From Ectocarpus siliculosus (taxonomy: Eukaryota > Sar > Phaeophyceae > Ectocarpales > Ectocarpaceae): a DNA stretch of 51,573 nt. Each line of letters opens with the position of its first letter. The stretch's first letter is position 1. The stretch lies in contig FN649733.1 of assembly GCA_000310025.1 (NCBI GenBank), positions 1,996,292-2,047,864 on the forward strand, written 5' to 3'. Of the stretch, positions 11,799-25,400 are shown one piece after another. The translations under genes and the position numbers were made by a program. Below the pieces are notes generated by a model. The model was not told the DNA's origin, ran no database searches, and worked only from the letters and a program-made list of their open reading frames with translations.

Positions 11799-14700
11799 AT
11801 GGACAAAGGCGTAGGAAAAGGGAAGGGGCCACCGGAAGCCAGGCCTCGCTCCCAGGATCGCAAGAGAAGGTGGGTGGACTCAACCAGCACGGTGAGGATG
11901 ACGTTGGTTGCGCTGGATTTTCCGCGATTTTGTCTGCCGTCTCTGTGCTGCGAGCGAGGCAGCCAGAACACACCACCATTTGTTTCATCGCCCACGAAGC
12001 TTGCTTAGCGCTCAGCGTGCGCACCCGCTTCTGTTGGTTCTGGCGGTTGCTTGCGATGGTGTCGCTCTTTCCGGCTTCGTCAGGTTCGTGAAAGCGTGTG
12101 TGAGCATGAGAGTCTCGTCTCAGCTAGCAGCAGTAGTCGTGCCCTCTCGGGAACTGCTACTTTGTGCTGCCGCCGTCCTACACGTACGCGCCCGATGCCA
12201 TAGACTTGTTTGAAAATGCGAGTTGAACTATGTACAGTGGGGGGCCCTCTATAGTGCCGGTTGAATAGTGCCAACTGCCGGTATAGTGCCGGTAAAATCT
12301 CTCCACACAGAAAGCGCCCTCAATAGTGCCAAACGGCACTATTGAGGGCGGGCCTGGTATAGTGCCGGTTGGGCACCACGTCAGCCCGCAATAGTGCCGG
12401 TTCACACACGCACGCACACACACCACCACACTCCCAAAATACAGACACCGTGCTGCTGCAGTCCAACACAGCTCTACGCAGAGGCGCACCATGCCGTGTG
12501 CGGAAGGTGAACTGTGCCTTCAACAGAACAGAACGCCGAAGGCCCCTCATGGCCACGTCTGCAAGGGAGGATGTGGCGGGCGGCTCCATGGCACTTGCGG
12601 CAGCGTGGAGGGTGACTTCGAAACATCCCGCATCTGCAGTTCTTGCGTCGCTGCTAAGACTGGCAAGCGCAAAGCGACCGCAGCTGGGGTTGATGCTGGG
12701 GCGGGACCATCTAAACGTCCGACAGAGAAAGGGGGGGGGAAGAAGGCTTCTCGTGCGCGGCTGAGCAACGCTGACAAGGTTGAGGTCCTCAAGCTGCTGG
12801 ATGCCAAGATTTCTCATGAGCAGATAGCAGATCGCTTTAAGTGCTCGGAACGGCTGGTCCGCAAGGTGAAAGCTGAACGGAAGGAAGTGGAGGCTAAGGC
12901 AGCTGCAGGCGACGGAAGCCAGAAAACCGCACGCAGAGGAGACTTTCCGGAGGTAGGTAGAGTACACGACATGCCTAGCAATTTCCTCTCGAACGTTGTT
13001 TTTCCCCCCCATTTTCAAAAATGCCCTCATGTCGCCGATTTCTACTGCTGTACCTTTTTTTTTTTTGCCCTTCCTTGTTTCTTTGCCTTTCCCTTTTCGT
13101 CTTTTCGTATGTATCATATCGTGTTTTTTTTTTTCATGTCACCTCCTTTTTTTCTTTCTCTTTGCCTTTTTTTGTTATGTCTTTGGCCTTTGAGGTCCTC
13201 GATGTCCACACTCATAGACCTTCCGATTATTTGTCCTTGAAATTGAAAGAGCACTGTTGTGTACATATTCGCACCCGCTTTTTTTTCAAAACAAACAAGC
13301 AGATGTAAGCAGATGTAGCCTGTACGAGCGTCTCCTCGCAACTTTCCCTTTTCCCTCCCGCAATTTTTTCTTTCCGGGTGTAGTGGCACTTAAAAAACAT
13401 CAGCTTTGTTTACGGTGTACCGCGGCGTCGTCCCTCGTATCTGCGCCGCGCAGCGTAGATGCTTACGTTTGAAACTAACCGTTGGTCGCTTGAACCTCTG
13501 CATTGTATACTCTTTTTCGCCGGCAGGTGGATGAGATAGTTATTGATCTGCTCGATAAAGTCCGGAAGGCCAAGATGCCCGTCACACGGGACGTACTTCG
13601 AAGCTTCGGCCGTTCCACCGTGGCAACCCTGCTCGCTGAGCCCGCTACTTCTGCAGCAGTGAGGGCGAGGGTCGAGGACTTCAAGGCCGGTGAAAAGTGG
13701 GCCAAGAACTTCGTGAAGCGCAACAAGGTGCTGAGTGCGAGACTTCATGGCGAGGCTGGTAGTGTCGACCCAGCGGCCATCGAGAAGGGCATGGAGGAAG
13801 TCAGGAGCCTTTGCGCGAAGTACCCAGCTACATGAGGACACGGGGGGCGGCCGCCGCGCCCCACCGGCTTACGGTGAACTGTCTTCTCACTTCGGCGTCC
13901 TGGAGGTGGCCGCGCGGGAGAGTGGAAACGGGGACGCTGCGTTCCACCTATCGAAAGCGAAGATGGCGATGATCGCGGCGCATGCCGCTAAGGGCGTGCG
14001 CCAGACAGACATGAGAGAGTTTGTTGATGAGTGAGGGGGGGACAGCTATACCGCAGTTTTTTTCTTTTTGTTTTGTTTTATTTTTGTCCGCTTCGTTGCT
14101 GGCGCGTTTATTGGTTTTGTTGGCGTGTCTCATCACGCAACATCGTAGGGAGGCAGCGAGGAACGTGATATTTTTTCAAGTATACTAAGTTGCACGGACG
14201 GGAGCTGTACACGGGGTTTGGCTCCGAAGGTGAATTCTGCGCGTGCATGTGGGAATGGTTTCGCGGCAAACTCAGCTATCAGAGTGGAACCCACGTTTGT
14301 CTCAGAAAAGGCTGCCCCTGCCGCCCACAAAGTATATTCACCACACTCGATCCACATGCTACTCTGTTGGCCTCGCAAATGGTAAGCGATACACCATGAA
14401 CTCAAACAGCAGTGCCTCAGTAGTGCCAGACCGGCACTACTGAGGGATATCGATCACCCGAATAGTGCCGTTTGGCACTATTGAGGCACTATTCCCAGTT
14501 GTGCCGGTGCCCGCTATAGTGCCGGTGAACGCCCTGCGCACGTACCGGCACTATAGAGGGCCCCCCACTGTACTACTGTAGCTGCCGCGTGGGCTCCCAG
14601 AAGGCCATAGGCGATAGGCTGTTGCAACCAAGTAGACTAGACTACGGACTAAGGATGCCTGCTATCTGATAAATAAGGAGTTGAAGATTGGAAGGTGATG

Positions 14701-16364
14701 CCAGTTATGTATAGTCCATCCGGTTGAACTTTAATTTTGCAACCCTCGGACCCCCACTTTTTTTTTTTTTTTCTTAATATGACACAACGAAACCATCTCT
14801 ATCATAGAAAAGAGTCTGAGACAGATTAGCAATGGATTCATAGCGTCAGAAAGTACCTGTATGTCTACGATTTCCCAGACTTTTTCTCGCTTACTTTTGA
14901 GAGTTAGGCTGACTCTTACGGCTCCCCATAGTTGGCCCGACGGATTTTTTTGGACGGGCATACCCCCCCCCCCCTGATTTCGACCAAAAGACAGACCTCT
15001 CACCACATCACCACAGAGTTCTCCCTCCATGATTGTCGGGTCGTCACCAGAACTTGAAGGCTGTACGCACCACACCTGTAGGCGTCTTTGAAGCTAGTGG
15101 TGACTGCTGTGGGGTCTGTGTGTGCTGAGAAATGTCCCAAACTATCGTATAGAATCCTCGACGGATTCTCCACACGGATTCTTACTTTTGCTCACATGGA
15201 TTGACATTTCTCAGCACGCACAGACCCAACAGCAGTCACCACTAGCTTCAAAGACGCCTACAGGTGTGGTGCGTACAGCCTTCAAGTTCTGGTGACGAGC
15301 CGACAATCATGGAGGGAGAACTCTGTGGTGATGTGCTGAGAGGTCTGTCTTTTGGTCGAAATCAGGGGGGGGGGTATGCCCGTCCAAAAAAATCCGTCGG
15401 GCCAACTATGGGGAGCCATAAGAGTCAGCCTTAGGCAATAAAACAACGTGTTTCATGACCGCGTGGGCATAAGGCATCACAATCTATGAACTAATATTGT
15501 GTCCCACGACTTTTGTCCTGGCCCACACTTACCAAGTGATGTGTAAAAATTGGAACGATACATCTCAATGTTAGTATCGATTTTTGAGCGAATGCCAACG
15601 AGCTGAAGAAAACCAAAGAGTGTTTTGAACTCCCTGTAACGAGCACTAGACAATGGTTAAAAAACATTAAAATAAAACGTGTAGTGGGGATGTCGAAAAT
15701 AATAATTCGGTAAAAAAATGCTGCTCGGGCCAATGTCGCTCAAAACATTTTTTTGGAGAAAAGCCAAAAAACTTGTCCTCGCTGCAGGCCCAATTCGCCT
15801 GAATCCGTTGAATTTTTCAAAATCTATCGATGCGAAACTCCGCATAAATCCACCTCCTAAAGTCGACTGAAAGAAGCTTTTTTATCCATTTCTTCACAAA
15901 AACTCAGCAAAAAGAAAAATCTTGTTGGGCCGATCTAACCTTCTCGGCGCTATACGCCCAAAACCGGTCTAAAAAAAAAATGGACCCCACCCTCGACCAT
16001 GATTCGCTTGAAACAGAGCTTTCTTACGATATACCATGGTATTATATATCACCAGGGGGTACGCCAGTCGTTCAAGAAATATACCACTAGATAACGCTTG
16101 GATGCTCGGGGATGGTGGCAAATTTTAACCAGACGGACTCTACTGCTGCTGAACATTCCATGCGCGTCTGCGTGCCGAGCGACGCTTTCGTCTCTCCCCC
16201 CCCTGTTCCTTCGTCGTCATCTGTTGTTGATGAAACCCTTTGCATGGACCAAGCTACATACACGTACGTTTACGCGGGTAACTATACCTTTGTAGCGGTT
16301 CAGCCGTGGCCTTTGTATAGAGCCGGTGTGGTGCTGGCTACATAACATGCATCCCTTGTTGTTG

Positions 16365-16410
<46 letters not shown>

Positions 16411-19400
16411 GGTGGTGTTGTCTGAGCAACGGCGCTCGCTGCTCCTGTTTCAACGGATATTCGCTCCTCCTTCGTCAACGGATCCCGTTTTCATTTCTGG
16501 CTTGACTTGACCTACCTGTGTTAAACAGTGCGGGATGGGTGAGAACGAAACCACCTCGACCATCTCGGTGGTGTCGGCCTCCGACCCTCCTTGGAACTCT
16601 ACCGGGGAGTACCTTCTAATGTCCGTACCGGTCCAGCTGACGCGGACACCTTCCTTCCATGGTCATAAGTCACAAGCCAACTACCCCTTACACCTTTCTA
16701 GGAATCGAAAGAACAAAAAAATTGACGCCACAAAAATTCCTCCCATGGACGCAATTTGGAACCACGAAAAAAGACCCCGCTTTGTCAATTCTCCCCCAAA
16801 AAAAACTAACGGGGATATATATGCACACGTAGATTCATTTTTCGAGATTCAGCCTCCATGCATCGACCCGCGGCGGACTTTTCTCTTTCGTTGTCAGTGT
16901 TCCATGTTTGCACCCGGTCGAGATGAAAGCAAGCGAAAGTGTCTCTCCCTGGGACCTCTCTCTACCGCGAGCCCTGCCTATCCCCACCCTCGTTCGGTGA
17001 CACGACCGAATAGAATAGCTACAAATCTCATATCTTTACGGCTAGTGCTGTACCATGTCAAGAAGCACACGTACTGAACATGGGGGCATGCGTCTTTTTT
17101 CCTCGGGTACATACCGCCTATCCTAAAATGTAAGATGAAAGGTTGAGATTTGGATTGCAGACATTCGCCAAGCGTCCACTCCGTACATTTCTAAAATGCA
17201 TCATCATGAACGTGGGCTTTATTATACGAACTCCTTCACATCTGTAAATTGTGATTTTTCTCTCTACGGAGGGGCGCGACGTCCGGGTGTGTGCGGGGGA
17301 ATGGTGTGCAGAGGAACCTCAACAACAACGATATCTATTTTCTGCATCATGCTACAAACAATCGCTTGGGCGCGCCCTTCCGGAAGTCCAAGTAGTCTGC
17401 GCACAAAAATTGATGAAAGCAAACATATGGGATAAATAAAGTATTCATGCCGTGCTTTGGGGTTAGCGTTAGGGTTGGGGATAGGGTCTGTGTGTCTGTC
17501 GATGTGAACCCGATTTTATGTTCTTCGTAGCCGCGCTGTTCTCGTCGTCAGAGGTGATGTTGGCGACGCACGACGCTCCCACTCCTTCCTCCCGCAGGCC
17601 ATAGAGTTCTCCTCAACGAGCGTTGAAAGACCGTCTAGTCATTTTTCAGTATACTGCTTCCCCCCCAAAAGTGAAAGTGTTGAAAAATGAAAAATACCCG
17701 AAACAACAACACAACGCACCCAACCTGTTTGTTTGTGGTCGACTACGGTAACCTTTCTGTATTTTACTTGGAATGCTGGACTCCAACTTTTTTTGTTGGC
17801 ACCCGAGTTTTATTCGTGTACGGTGTTACCTTGGACACAGATGAGCAAAACCAAAAAGATAGGGCGCAACAGGTGCAACCAGGATATGCTTGCACGTCAG
17901 AGTATTGCTCTATTTACCAACAACGAATGTGATGCCTGTATGCGTTCAGCTCTGTCCCGCTGTTCTCCGGGTTCAGGTTTCCGCCCGGCCTTCCCCCGAT
18001 GGATTGCTGCACCAGTCGTCTTTCATGGATATGGTTGGTGTTTCAATACGCTTGACGCGTGCTATTTTTTTTTTCGGCCCTGTTGTGCACGTTTTGTTCT
18101 GGTACACAGCGAAGTCCACATAACTTGGGACGAGCCTACGATCGCGGAGCACGACAAGCTAAGAGGGACCAGGCAAAAGATAGACGAACCCTCTACCCCC
18201 TACCACTACGGCTCAGGGGAGTCGTCAACGGGCTCAGACTGCGAGAGCGCAGGTAGGTACAGTACTCCGTTCCGCGTTCGGCTCGCGTCCAGGGTGCTCG
18301 GCGGCAAAGTCTCGTGGCCCATGTTACTGTTTGCCCCCTTTATGAAGTCTTTTTTTGTTGCTCCTTGCCGTTGTGTCTTTTGTGCGTCTGGAAAGAAGAT
18401 AAGTTGGATTGCCTACTCGATCGAAAGCACGTATGCATACAAACTGTTTTAGAAATCTTTGGGCCTGCCTCTCTCGCTCCGTCGTATGCGTAGTTGCTCG
18501 GTATTTGCCCGGGGTGACTTCGAAATGTCAACACCCTGATAGTTTATAATTTGTCGACGTTGGTTGATGGGGATTCTGTTGTTTTTGGCGTTCGGGCGGC
18601 AAAGGACCTTGTCCTATTGACGTGATGTGATGGAAATGTCAGAACCCGACCTTTATTGATGACAATGCTGCTTTCCTTTTTTTGTTTTGATTCGGCGTTC
18701 AGACGGTAAGGGGCCGTCCCTGTCGGCCGCAAGCTCCGCCTCAGGGAGCCCTGCCCAACGAGCGGGCCGGAGCCGAAGCGGCAGCGGCAGCGGGAGCGGC
18801 AGCGGGGATAGGCGAGGATCAATTTTGAAGGTAAACTACAGCAAAGTGTAGAGCAGTATCACCGAAGGACCAGTAGCGTTTTGAGCCGCAGCGAGGTGCG
18901 AAATCCAGCTCTTTTTTTCAATTTGTGCGTGTGTGCGTTTTGACACAAGGAGCGGGCGAAACTTTTTTTTCTGTTGTGCGACCGAAGGGCTGGGAATCCG
19001 ACCAATCAAGAAGCACGCACGCGTCGATTTATACTCTCTGTGCTCTTCCCTTACCGCCGCGATGCTGATACCCTCGCTTCTTCATCGCGAGTGCGCCTTT
19101 TTTTGCTATCCCGAAAATTGTACCGTACAACGAGAACACGCACGAGACATCGCAATGTGTTCTATTTCAAACCAAACCACGCGCCGGGTTCTCAACAATC
19201 GCGCGCGGCCATGAATCGTAAAAAGCTGCGGCCGGGTGCCAAAATAAAACACACACACACAAATAACAGGTGATGGCCGACGTTAGTGCCGCCCTTCCGA
19301 GTGAGTCGGCGCTGAGGAAAGAGCGGCAGGCCAGGTGGGACTCGGACGTGTCGGAGGGAAGCTCGCGCGAGGACAAGGTGTGTGTGTGTGTGCGTCCCAC

Positions 19401-22400
19401 GAACCACGTGACGGTTACATTATGTTGTATTCGAAGCTCACAAACAAGCGTTGCTCCTTCGCTGCGCTACAGCACGCCTTTTTTTTTTGCCGAGGTGCCG
19501 ATTTGTGTTTGACGGTATTTGTATGTAGGATAAACGATACACGGGGGGTGTCAGCAAAACGGGGCAGACACACGCGCGGTACGTGGTAAAACGGTACGGT
19601 ACGGTACGGTACGGCACGGTACGGCACGGTACGGCACGGTACGGCACGGTACGGTACCACACGTGGTAGTAGTGGCTGATGTATGATGGTGATGAGTAGA
19701 TAATGGGTGGGTGCGACTCGGGCGTGCGTATCTGAGGGCGGAGCGAAAGGCGAGGGAAAGGAAGCACAACTGCTGTTTGGGTGAACTTATTGATGGAAAA
19801 GCGTCCATTTTTTCTTGGTTTTGCCAGGATATTCCCTGTTGGCGATTTGGGCTAGGCCAGGATGATGGGTGGCCTCGCCCCCAACATCCAGTCTCGTCAC
19901 TCCCTTGTCTGTTCTACTGTCATCAGGAGAGGGTAACACTGCCTCCCCGGCCTGCCCCCCCCGTCCCTGGGGTAGGCCGAGGTTCCGCAAGTGGATCTAG
20001 ACCTCGAAAGACCACCCAGCAAAGACGGATATACGGTCCCTAGCACTGTTGAGAGGGGGATCCTGAGTTTGGCGGTTGGGAGTTACTGCTGTCGTGAGAT
20101 CGGGGTAGCTCGTGAACCGCCAGCTTTGGTAGCTGCAAAATGAGGCTGGATCCTAACGCCCCGGCTTGGACACCGGGGTTATGCAGCAGCAGAGAGCACG
20201 GTGAGGGTGGCGGAGTGACCGCACGCCGTGGGGGTATGCCCCAGAGAGAGGAAAGGAGAGAGTCCAGAGATGGAAGGCCACACCGCTCCGGGACAAGAAG
20301 ACAACTCTATGGGAAACAAGGGAAGAACCGGGATAACTATTACATTAGCCCGAGTGTTCGCAAAAAAATAGCAAAAAAACAAAAAAAGAGGGGGAGATGG
20401 AGGAGAAGGAGGGGTCGGGCGGCGCGTAGGCTAGCTAAGAGAGCAGCGCGCGCCGCGCGAAAGAGACAGCAGGGTCAACTTCTTAGGGTAGCAACCTGGA
20501 ATGTGCGGACTTTGGCTGTAAACGGGGCCAATGGATACGGGCGAGCCTACAGCATTCTACACGAGGCAGCGAGACAAAACGTATCGGTGGTAGGAATGCA
20601 GGAGACACGGAGGGCAGGTCGAACGGAATTTGCAGCAGCGGGTATCCGGGTGTTCTGCTGTGGCACGGAGACTGGTGGAGTCCATGGTGTGGGGATAGCC
20701 GTCAAAGAGTCACTGTGCAAGACATCCACGTTCACTACGGAGTTTATCGACGAACGCCTTATGGCCATGAGGTTTCTGTTGGCAGGCCACCGTGGAGCGG
20801 TCAACTTCGTAGCCGCGTATGCTCCAACCGAACCTTCAACCGCCGACAGCAAGCGCGCGTTCTGGGGAAAACTTGACAGTCTCGTGCGGAGGATCCCTTC
20901 CAAAGAATGTGTGTATGTTCTATTGGATGCCAACGCGCGGACGGGAGATAGGTTGGACGGAGGGGACGGAAGGGTAATAGGAATGTACGGGCGTGATGAG
21001 CTCAACGACAATGGCATGCTACTGTTGAATTTCGCAACGGAAAACAGGCTAGCTCTCACGAACACGTTCTTCGAGACACGCAAGGGCGGAATATGGCACA
21101 CATACAACGGTGTGTCGGGAAACGATTGCAAGCGACTTGACTACATCCTGACAAGGCAGGCACATCACGGCCGAGTTTCGAACGTGGTTGTCACCCCCCA
21201 GCCGGTTCGCCCAGTCAAAGCAGACTCAGACCACAACATGGTAGTAGCCACCGTCAACCTCGGTGGCAGGCTTGCCCACAACCGTGCAGTCCGGACTAAA
21301 CCGAAACAGCAGCAATTCAACCGACGGGAATTGCAGTTCGAAACAGCACGAGGTGCGGTGACTGATCGGTTCCTCCTCAACCTCGACACACGACTGGACG
21401 AACGAACAACCACCGCCGCGGAATTGGTGACCGACTTTACCAATGCTCTCCTCGAAGCAGCACGGACGACCCTAGGGGAGGAACCGCGGAGACGTCGCAC
21501 GCAGGGGTGGTGTGAGACCCCAGAGACGAGAGCAGCGCTGGAGGAGGCCCTTACCACACGGCGGGAAGCGCGCCGGGCGATGAGGGGCAACTGGAACTCA
21601 GCAACGTGGAGAACTCTCAAAGCAGCGTGTAAGGGAGTGGCTACAGCAGTCGAAACGGGCATTTATGCCTACCTGGACGGATATGTGACTGAACTCGAAG
21701 CAATCTACAAAGATCGCGACATGAGAGGACTGTACCAACACCTCAAGAGATCAGTGGGCCTCATCGGGAGACAAGCGGGGGGACAGCAGTTCGTCGCGGA
21801 TGAGAACGGCGTGTTGCTCCGGAACAGGGACGACATCCTCCAACGGTGGGCGAGATTCTTCAGCACCCTACTCAACACCAAATCCCCCACCCTGAACCCA
21901 GACATCATCGAACGAGTGACGCAGCGGCCAGCGACACGTGACAGTCAACGGTTGGGAGAGGTGCCAGATCTCGAGGAGGTGGCACGGGCAGCGAAAGGCC
22001 TCAAGAACTGGAAGGCACCCGGCCATGACTCCCTCCCTGCCGAATTGCTCAAGATCGATGACGACGAACCCGTTGTCCTGAGACACCTCCATACCATCCT
22101 CGTCAAGGTGTGGAACGGAGGAGATATCCCCCAAGAGTGGAAGGACGCAACCATCAAGGTGCTGTACAAGAAGGGTGACCGGTCCAACTGTAACAACTAC
22201 AGAGGGATTTCGCTACTATCTCACGTAGGCAAGGTTCCCATCAAGATCATCACCAACCGTCTAAGCGCCTTCTGCGAAGCCAACAACATCCTCCCGGAGG
22301 AACAGTGCGGATTCCGACCGGGGCGATCCACCGTCGACATGCTGTTTGTCGTGCGTCGCCTCCCGGAGCTGGGGCGGAGAAAGAAAATACCGCTCTACAT

Positions 22401-25400
22401 GTGCTTCGTCGACTTGAAGAAGGCGTATGATTCGGTGGACCGAGAGATGCTATGGAAGGTGCTGGCCAGGGCCGGGATTCCCGCGAAGCTAATCAAAGTC
22501 ATCCGCCAATTCCACGATGGAATGCGGGCCCGGGTGCGCATGGACGACGGAGAACTATCGGACTGGTTCTTCGTCACACAGGGTGTGCGACAAGGATGTG
22601 TGCTATCCCCACTGCTGTTCAACATCTTCTTCGCCGAGGTCCTCGAGGTCGTCGTCATCCGATTCAGCGAGGATGATGTTGTTCTGCGGAATCTGGTGTG
22701 CTTGGAGGAGGGGAAGACGGAAGCGGGGGGGGGGGAGGAGACACCCCTTGACCGAGTACGGAGGGCAGTATGGGGGATGCTGTATGCCGATGATGCCGGC
22801 GTCGTATCGAGGTCTGCAGAAGGACTGGCGAGAATGATGACCATCATCGTTGAGGTGTTCGGAGAGTTCGGGCTAACGGTGTCGGAGAAGAAGACGGAGA
22901 CGCTCCTGATGCGCGCGAAGGACAAGCCGACTGCAACATCACAGTCCCCCCCGCCTCCTCCTCCACCACTGACTATCGAAGCCGCGGGACAGAAATACGC
23001 CCAGACGACCGAGTTCCGGTACCTCGGTGGCCTCGTCAACGAACATGGCGACCTCACCCGGGAGATCAGCTACAGGAGCAGAGGAGCGTGGGCGTGCCTC
23101 AGGCGATATGGCCAGGAGCTCTTCGACAGACCGAAAGCGCCATTCCGACTCAAGATCCGCCTCCTCCAGGCGGAGGCGATGGAGGCACTGCTGTACGGCT
23201 GCATGACATGGTCACCACTCAGCGGCCACTATCAGACGCTGCGGTCGACATACCACCGACTGCTCCTTCGAGTTATCGGGTACAAGCGCAAGAAAGACAC
23301 CTACCGGCAGCTCTCGTACGCCCAGACGCTGAAGAGGGTCGAATGCCAGAGCGTTGAAGCCACGATCCGACAACGACGCCTACTGTTCGCGGGAGCACTG
23401 GCAAGGCAGCCGGACGGGCGACTCCCGAAACGACTGATGCTCGGCGAGCTGGCGGGGGGGGAGAAGCCACGTAGGGGGGGACAGGAACAGAACTGGCCGA
23501 AGTGTGTGCTCGACGACCTGAACGCCTTCGGGGCCGACCACGGATCTACGAAAACCGACCCAAGTTGTCTCGGAATTCCCGTACCGAAAGACACGGCACC
23601 GAAGTCAAGGTGGACGGAAGCCGCGAAGGTGGAGGGGGGAGTACCCTGGCATGCGGCGGTGCTGCAGGGAGCTGAGAGGTTCATGACCTCCTGGCACGAG
23701 AAGGAAGAAGAGGCCAGCCGACAACGAGCGCTCAAACGAAACCACAAGCCAACAACCAATGGGGCGGGAGGGGGGCAGGAGACGGACGAGACGGCGAGGG
23801 AAGAAAGCAAACGAGAAGAGACGGACCGAGTGGCACGACACGTGCCGGATTGAATTTCTTTTCGCCAATTCCCCCCCCCCCAACGCTGCACCATTGCACC
23901 AACCCCCCAGTAGTAGTGATTTCGTACCACTACAATGCATCGCTGGTTGGTGGCCATGTTTGCGTGTTTGCTTGTTCGTTAGTGGTCTCTCCACCGTGTG
24001 CCTTGTTCTGCCTCATACTTCCTGTTATTTTCGGCCTGGTCCCTCTTTGTCCTCGCCCTTTTTTTTCATTTTTTCATTTTATTTTCATTTATTTTCTCTT
24101 CTCCTTACGGTTTCCATTTTATTTTTTCTCCTTTTTTTTCTCTTTGTCCCTTTTTTTCTCTCTTTTTTTCTCTCTTTTTCTGTGCCAGATGGACTTGTCT
24201 CTGCTTGCGTTGTGAAGTACCAAGATTGAACCAAGGGAGTGTGCCTCTTTCTCTCCGGCCCATGATAGATAGTGACTGCTAATCTCAGTTGATACCCCGC
24301 ATAGCGTGAAGAGGGAGCGGAGGATCCCAGAATATCTGTCGTTGATTTCTATTGACTTGCGGACCCCTCGGGGCCAGTTTATTTGAGTGTACCTTTTTAG
24401 GGTAAGTTAACCTGTGACCACGGGAATCGACCGCGTCGAGTGTTGGATCAGTACGGACATACGAAGGTACTGGGTAGAGAGAGATCGAAACGGTTTTTAA
24501 TGTGAAGACAACAACAACAACAACAACAACTCCCATGGGACATGACAATGAAGCCTTTGGAGACTTTCCTGGTTTTCCAGCGGGGGGTACCAGTTTGTGT
24601 CCTTGAAGTTTCCGACAAGGCTCCGAGACTTTGGGCGCGCATAAGAAAGCTTCTTGGGAAGCGGGGTGTATTGTTAAGGGCGAGCTCGTGCGTAGCATGG
24701 AGGGCTATCTAGAGAGACGTGAAGTGTCAATTAAGAGTTAGTTGGTCTCGCCGGCGGTGGAACTCTCGTTGCTTTCTTTTTTTGTTCGTATGTCGGACGG
24801 CGAAGCAGCCGCATGTGTTGAGAAGCCGGTGTGCGGGAAGTTTCCTCTCAGTTGCTTTTTCGTGACAGGAAGCGGAAGATTTTTTGAATCTGATTTTTCA
24901 GGATGGACCGGAAGGATAGGTCGGGTTGGTTGGATAGAAGGTCTCGTGATACTCGGAGCTTGCCGAAGGGCAACGAATGTTTCTGCGAAAGCGTGTGCAG
25001 TGCTGTCGGTCGAGACAACAGACGACTAAACGTAATCAACGTCGCGCCCTCAAGCGTGCTTGTTCTCTTCACAGGAGTAGCATTGATGCTTCTGACCTTG
25101 ATCCAGTTGTCCCGCCACGCGTTGGTATACATACGTCTTTCGGGTGTTCTCCTTCTACAGTTTTTTTTTTTTCATGTGTCTTTTTTTTCAAACGACTGCC
25201 GTTGTGTTAATCAGGAGAAGGCGAGGAAGTTCAAGCAGCACCGGGAAGCCCATTACAACGAGTTCAAGGCCCTTCAAGAGTGGAGGGATAAGCGGTCTGG
25301 CGATGGCATGGACGACGACAGCGCAAGCGGGAGCGACGCAGAGGATGCGACTGAGGTACCTCCCCCCCTCCCCCCCCCCGCCCGCCCGCCCGCCCACCCG

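Larger units (their letters stand above)
12235..14570 (+). mobile_element. Complete pogo/Tigger-like DNA transposon with deleted DDE core
   Basis: The ends are 27-bp perfect inverted repeats (12235-12261 and 14544-14570) starting CAGTGGGGGGCCCTCTATAG and ending TGCCGGT. TA flanks both sides (12233-12234 and 14571-14572), the target duplication of Tc1/mariner/pogo elements. The 2336-bp element encodes a CENP-B-type DNA-binding region in two exons and, out of frame, a C-terminal tail that resembles the end of Tigger-type transposases. No DDE/D catalytic domain lies between them, so it is non-autonomous. It lies in intron 1 of the PPP1R2-like gene, same strand. Perfect TIRs and an intact target duplication suggest fairly recent movement. 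Confidence 0.88.

Noticed and set aside
14731-15075. 114-codon minus-strand ORF overlapping the left arm of the large inverted repeat
   Set aside because: No recognised domain, ends in a poly-Lys run from a T tract, and half of it lies in the hairpin arm; more likely a chance frame or an old gene fragment.
14906-15431. Interpreting the large inverted repeat as a pair of retroviral-type LTRs
   Set aside because: The copies are inverted rather than direct and enclose only 66 bp.
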